Assembly (NCBI GenBank): GCA_002317305.1
Contig: DCIZ01000104.1
Coordinates: 1,428-13,299 of the forward strand
Direction of reading: 5' to 3'
From: Campylobacter sp. UBA1713
GTDB taxonomy: Bacteria; Campylobacterota; Campylobacteria; Campylobacterales; Campylobacteraceae
Length of the DNA: 11,872 bases
Made by a program: the position numbers and the translations under genes
The notes under the pieces: model-generated
Databases searched by the model: none
Seen by the model: only the letters and a program-made list of their open reading frames with translations
Told to the model about the DNA's origin: nothing
Shown here: in pieces, positions 11,700-11,872 of the stretch
How positions within the stretch are numbered: position 1 is the first letter of the stretch
Layout: each line of letters starts with the position of its first letter

Positions 11700-11872
11700 A
11701 AATTCCGTTTTCCGTTTTCCGCCAGGTAAAAAGCTAACGCTTTTTTATTAGTCCCTCGCCACCGATTTTTTCGCTTTGGTCTCAAAAATCGGTGGCGAGG
11801 GACGGGCGGGCGGGGGCAAGCCCCTGCGACCCCGTTCGGAAAACGGAATGCAGAAAACGGAAAACGGAATTT
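11700..11872. repeat. Nested inverted-repeat element reaching the window end
   Basis: The outer arms AAATTCCGTTTTCCGTTTTC (11700-11719) and its exact complement (11853-11872) are 20 bp each; GGAAAACGGAAT appears once more, at 11837-11848. Between them lies a second, perfect 20-bp palindrome (arms 11751-11770 and 11784-11803, 13-base loop) and a G+C-rich tract with a GGGGC-AA-GCCCC hairpin (11813-11824), unusual for this A+T-rich DNA. The outer arm may extend beyond the window. No gene is visible. Confidence 0.85.
11728..11747 (+). terminator. Possible intrinsic terminator inside the repeat element
   Basis: AAAAAGC (11728-11734) and GCTTTTT (11739-11745) form a 7-bp stem with loop TAAC, followed by further T and A residues. 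It is terminator-like on both strands but the stem is A+T-rich and no gene ends close by. Confidence 0.3.

Noticed and set aside
11275..11785. Small open frames on both strands in the repeat-rich right end.
   Set aside because: They run through inverted repeats, read the same repeat in different frames, lack ribosome-binding sites and resemble no protein.

Overview
The window looks like a chromosomal segment of a Campylobacter-type epsilonproteobacterium (Campylobacterota), probably not C. jejuni itself. The reasons are the A+T-rich DNA full of AAATTT/CAAATTT words, promoters that are mostly recognisable only as -10 boxes (GATAAAAT, TATAAT), Campylobacter-like protein sequences (RNase III, RpoA, a Cj0915-like thioesterase), and the gene order infA-rpmJ-rpsM-rpsK-rpsD-rpoA-rplQ. 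The species assignment is inference from memory of these families; no search was run.

Layout. Positions 1-3602 (+ strand) hold the tail of an unidentified gene, rnc (RNase III), a SAM-dependent methyltransferase, a 354-bp gap with a candidate small RNA and terminator, then a tight hisF-moaD-moaE run (histidine biosynthesis plus the two molybdopterin synthase subunits). MoaE carries an unusual Gly/Ala/Ser/Thr-rich insertion of about 40 residues. Positions 3603-7273 are an accessory island. It has a KAP-family P-loop NTPase whose Shine-Dalgarno overlaps the moaE stop codon, a YefM/YoeB-type toxin-antitoxin pair (+ strand), and two tandem copies of a second, RelE/ParE-type toxin-antitoxin pair (- strand). 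Two nearly identical copies of a 43-45 bp palindromic element bracket the tandem pairs. One arm of the same element lies upstream of rnc. The two RelE-like toxins are mosaic: near-identical C-terminal halves, unrelated-looking N-terminal segments.

Positions 7324-10661 (- strand) are the conserved translation/transcription operon: IF-1, L36, S13, S11, S4, RNA polymerase alpha and L17. A 124-nt structured leader with its own TATAAT box lies between infA and rpmJ. A 5-6 copy 11-bp tandem repeat is built from the last codon and stop codon of rplQ. A hotdog-fold acyl-CoA thioesterase is divergently transcribed from infA behind a TATAAT promoter. The last 630 bp carry no credible gene and are dense in large inverted repeats: a GTCATTCTGAG-type dispersed repeat in three copies, two of them forming a ~172-bp palindrome, and a nested palindrome that reaches the window end.

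How the parts fit: the two flanks are ordinary core-genome operons. The interesting part is the island, where a possible phage-exclusion NTPase sits beside three stabilisation/abortive-type toxin-antitoxin modules with signs of duplication, gene conversion and palindrome-associated rearrangement.
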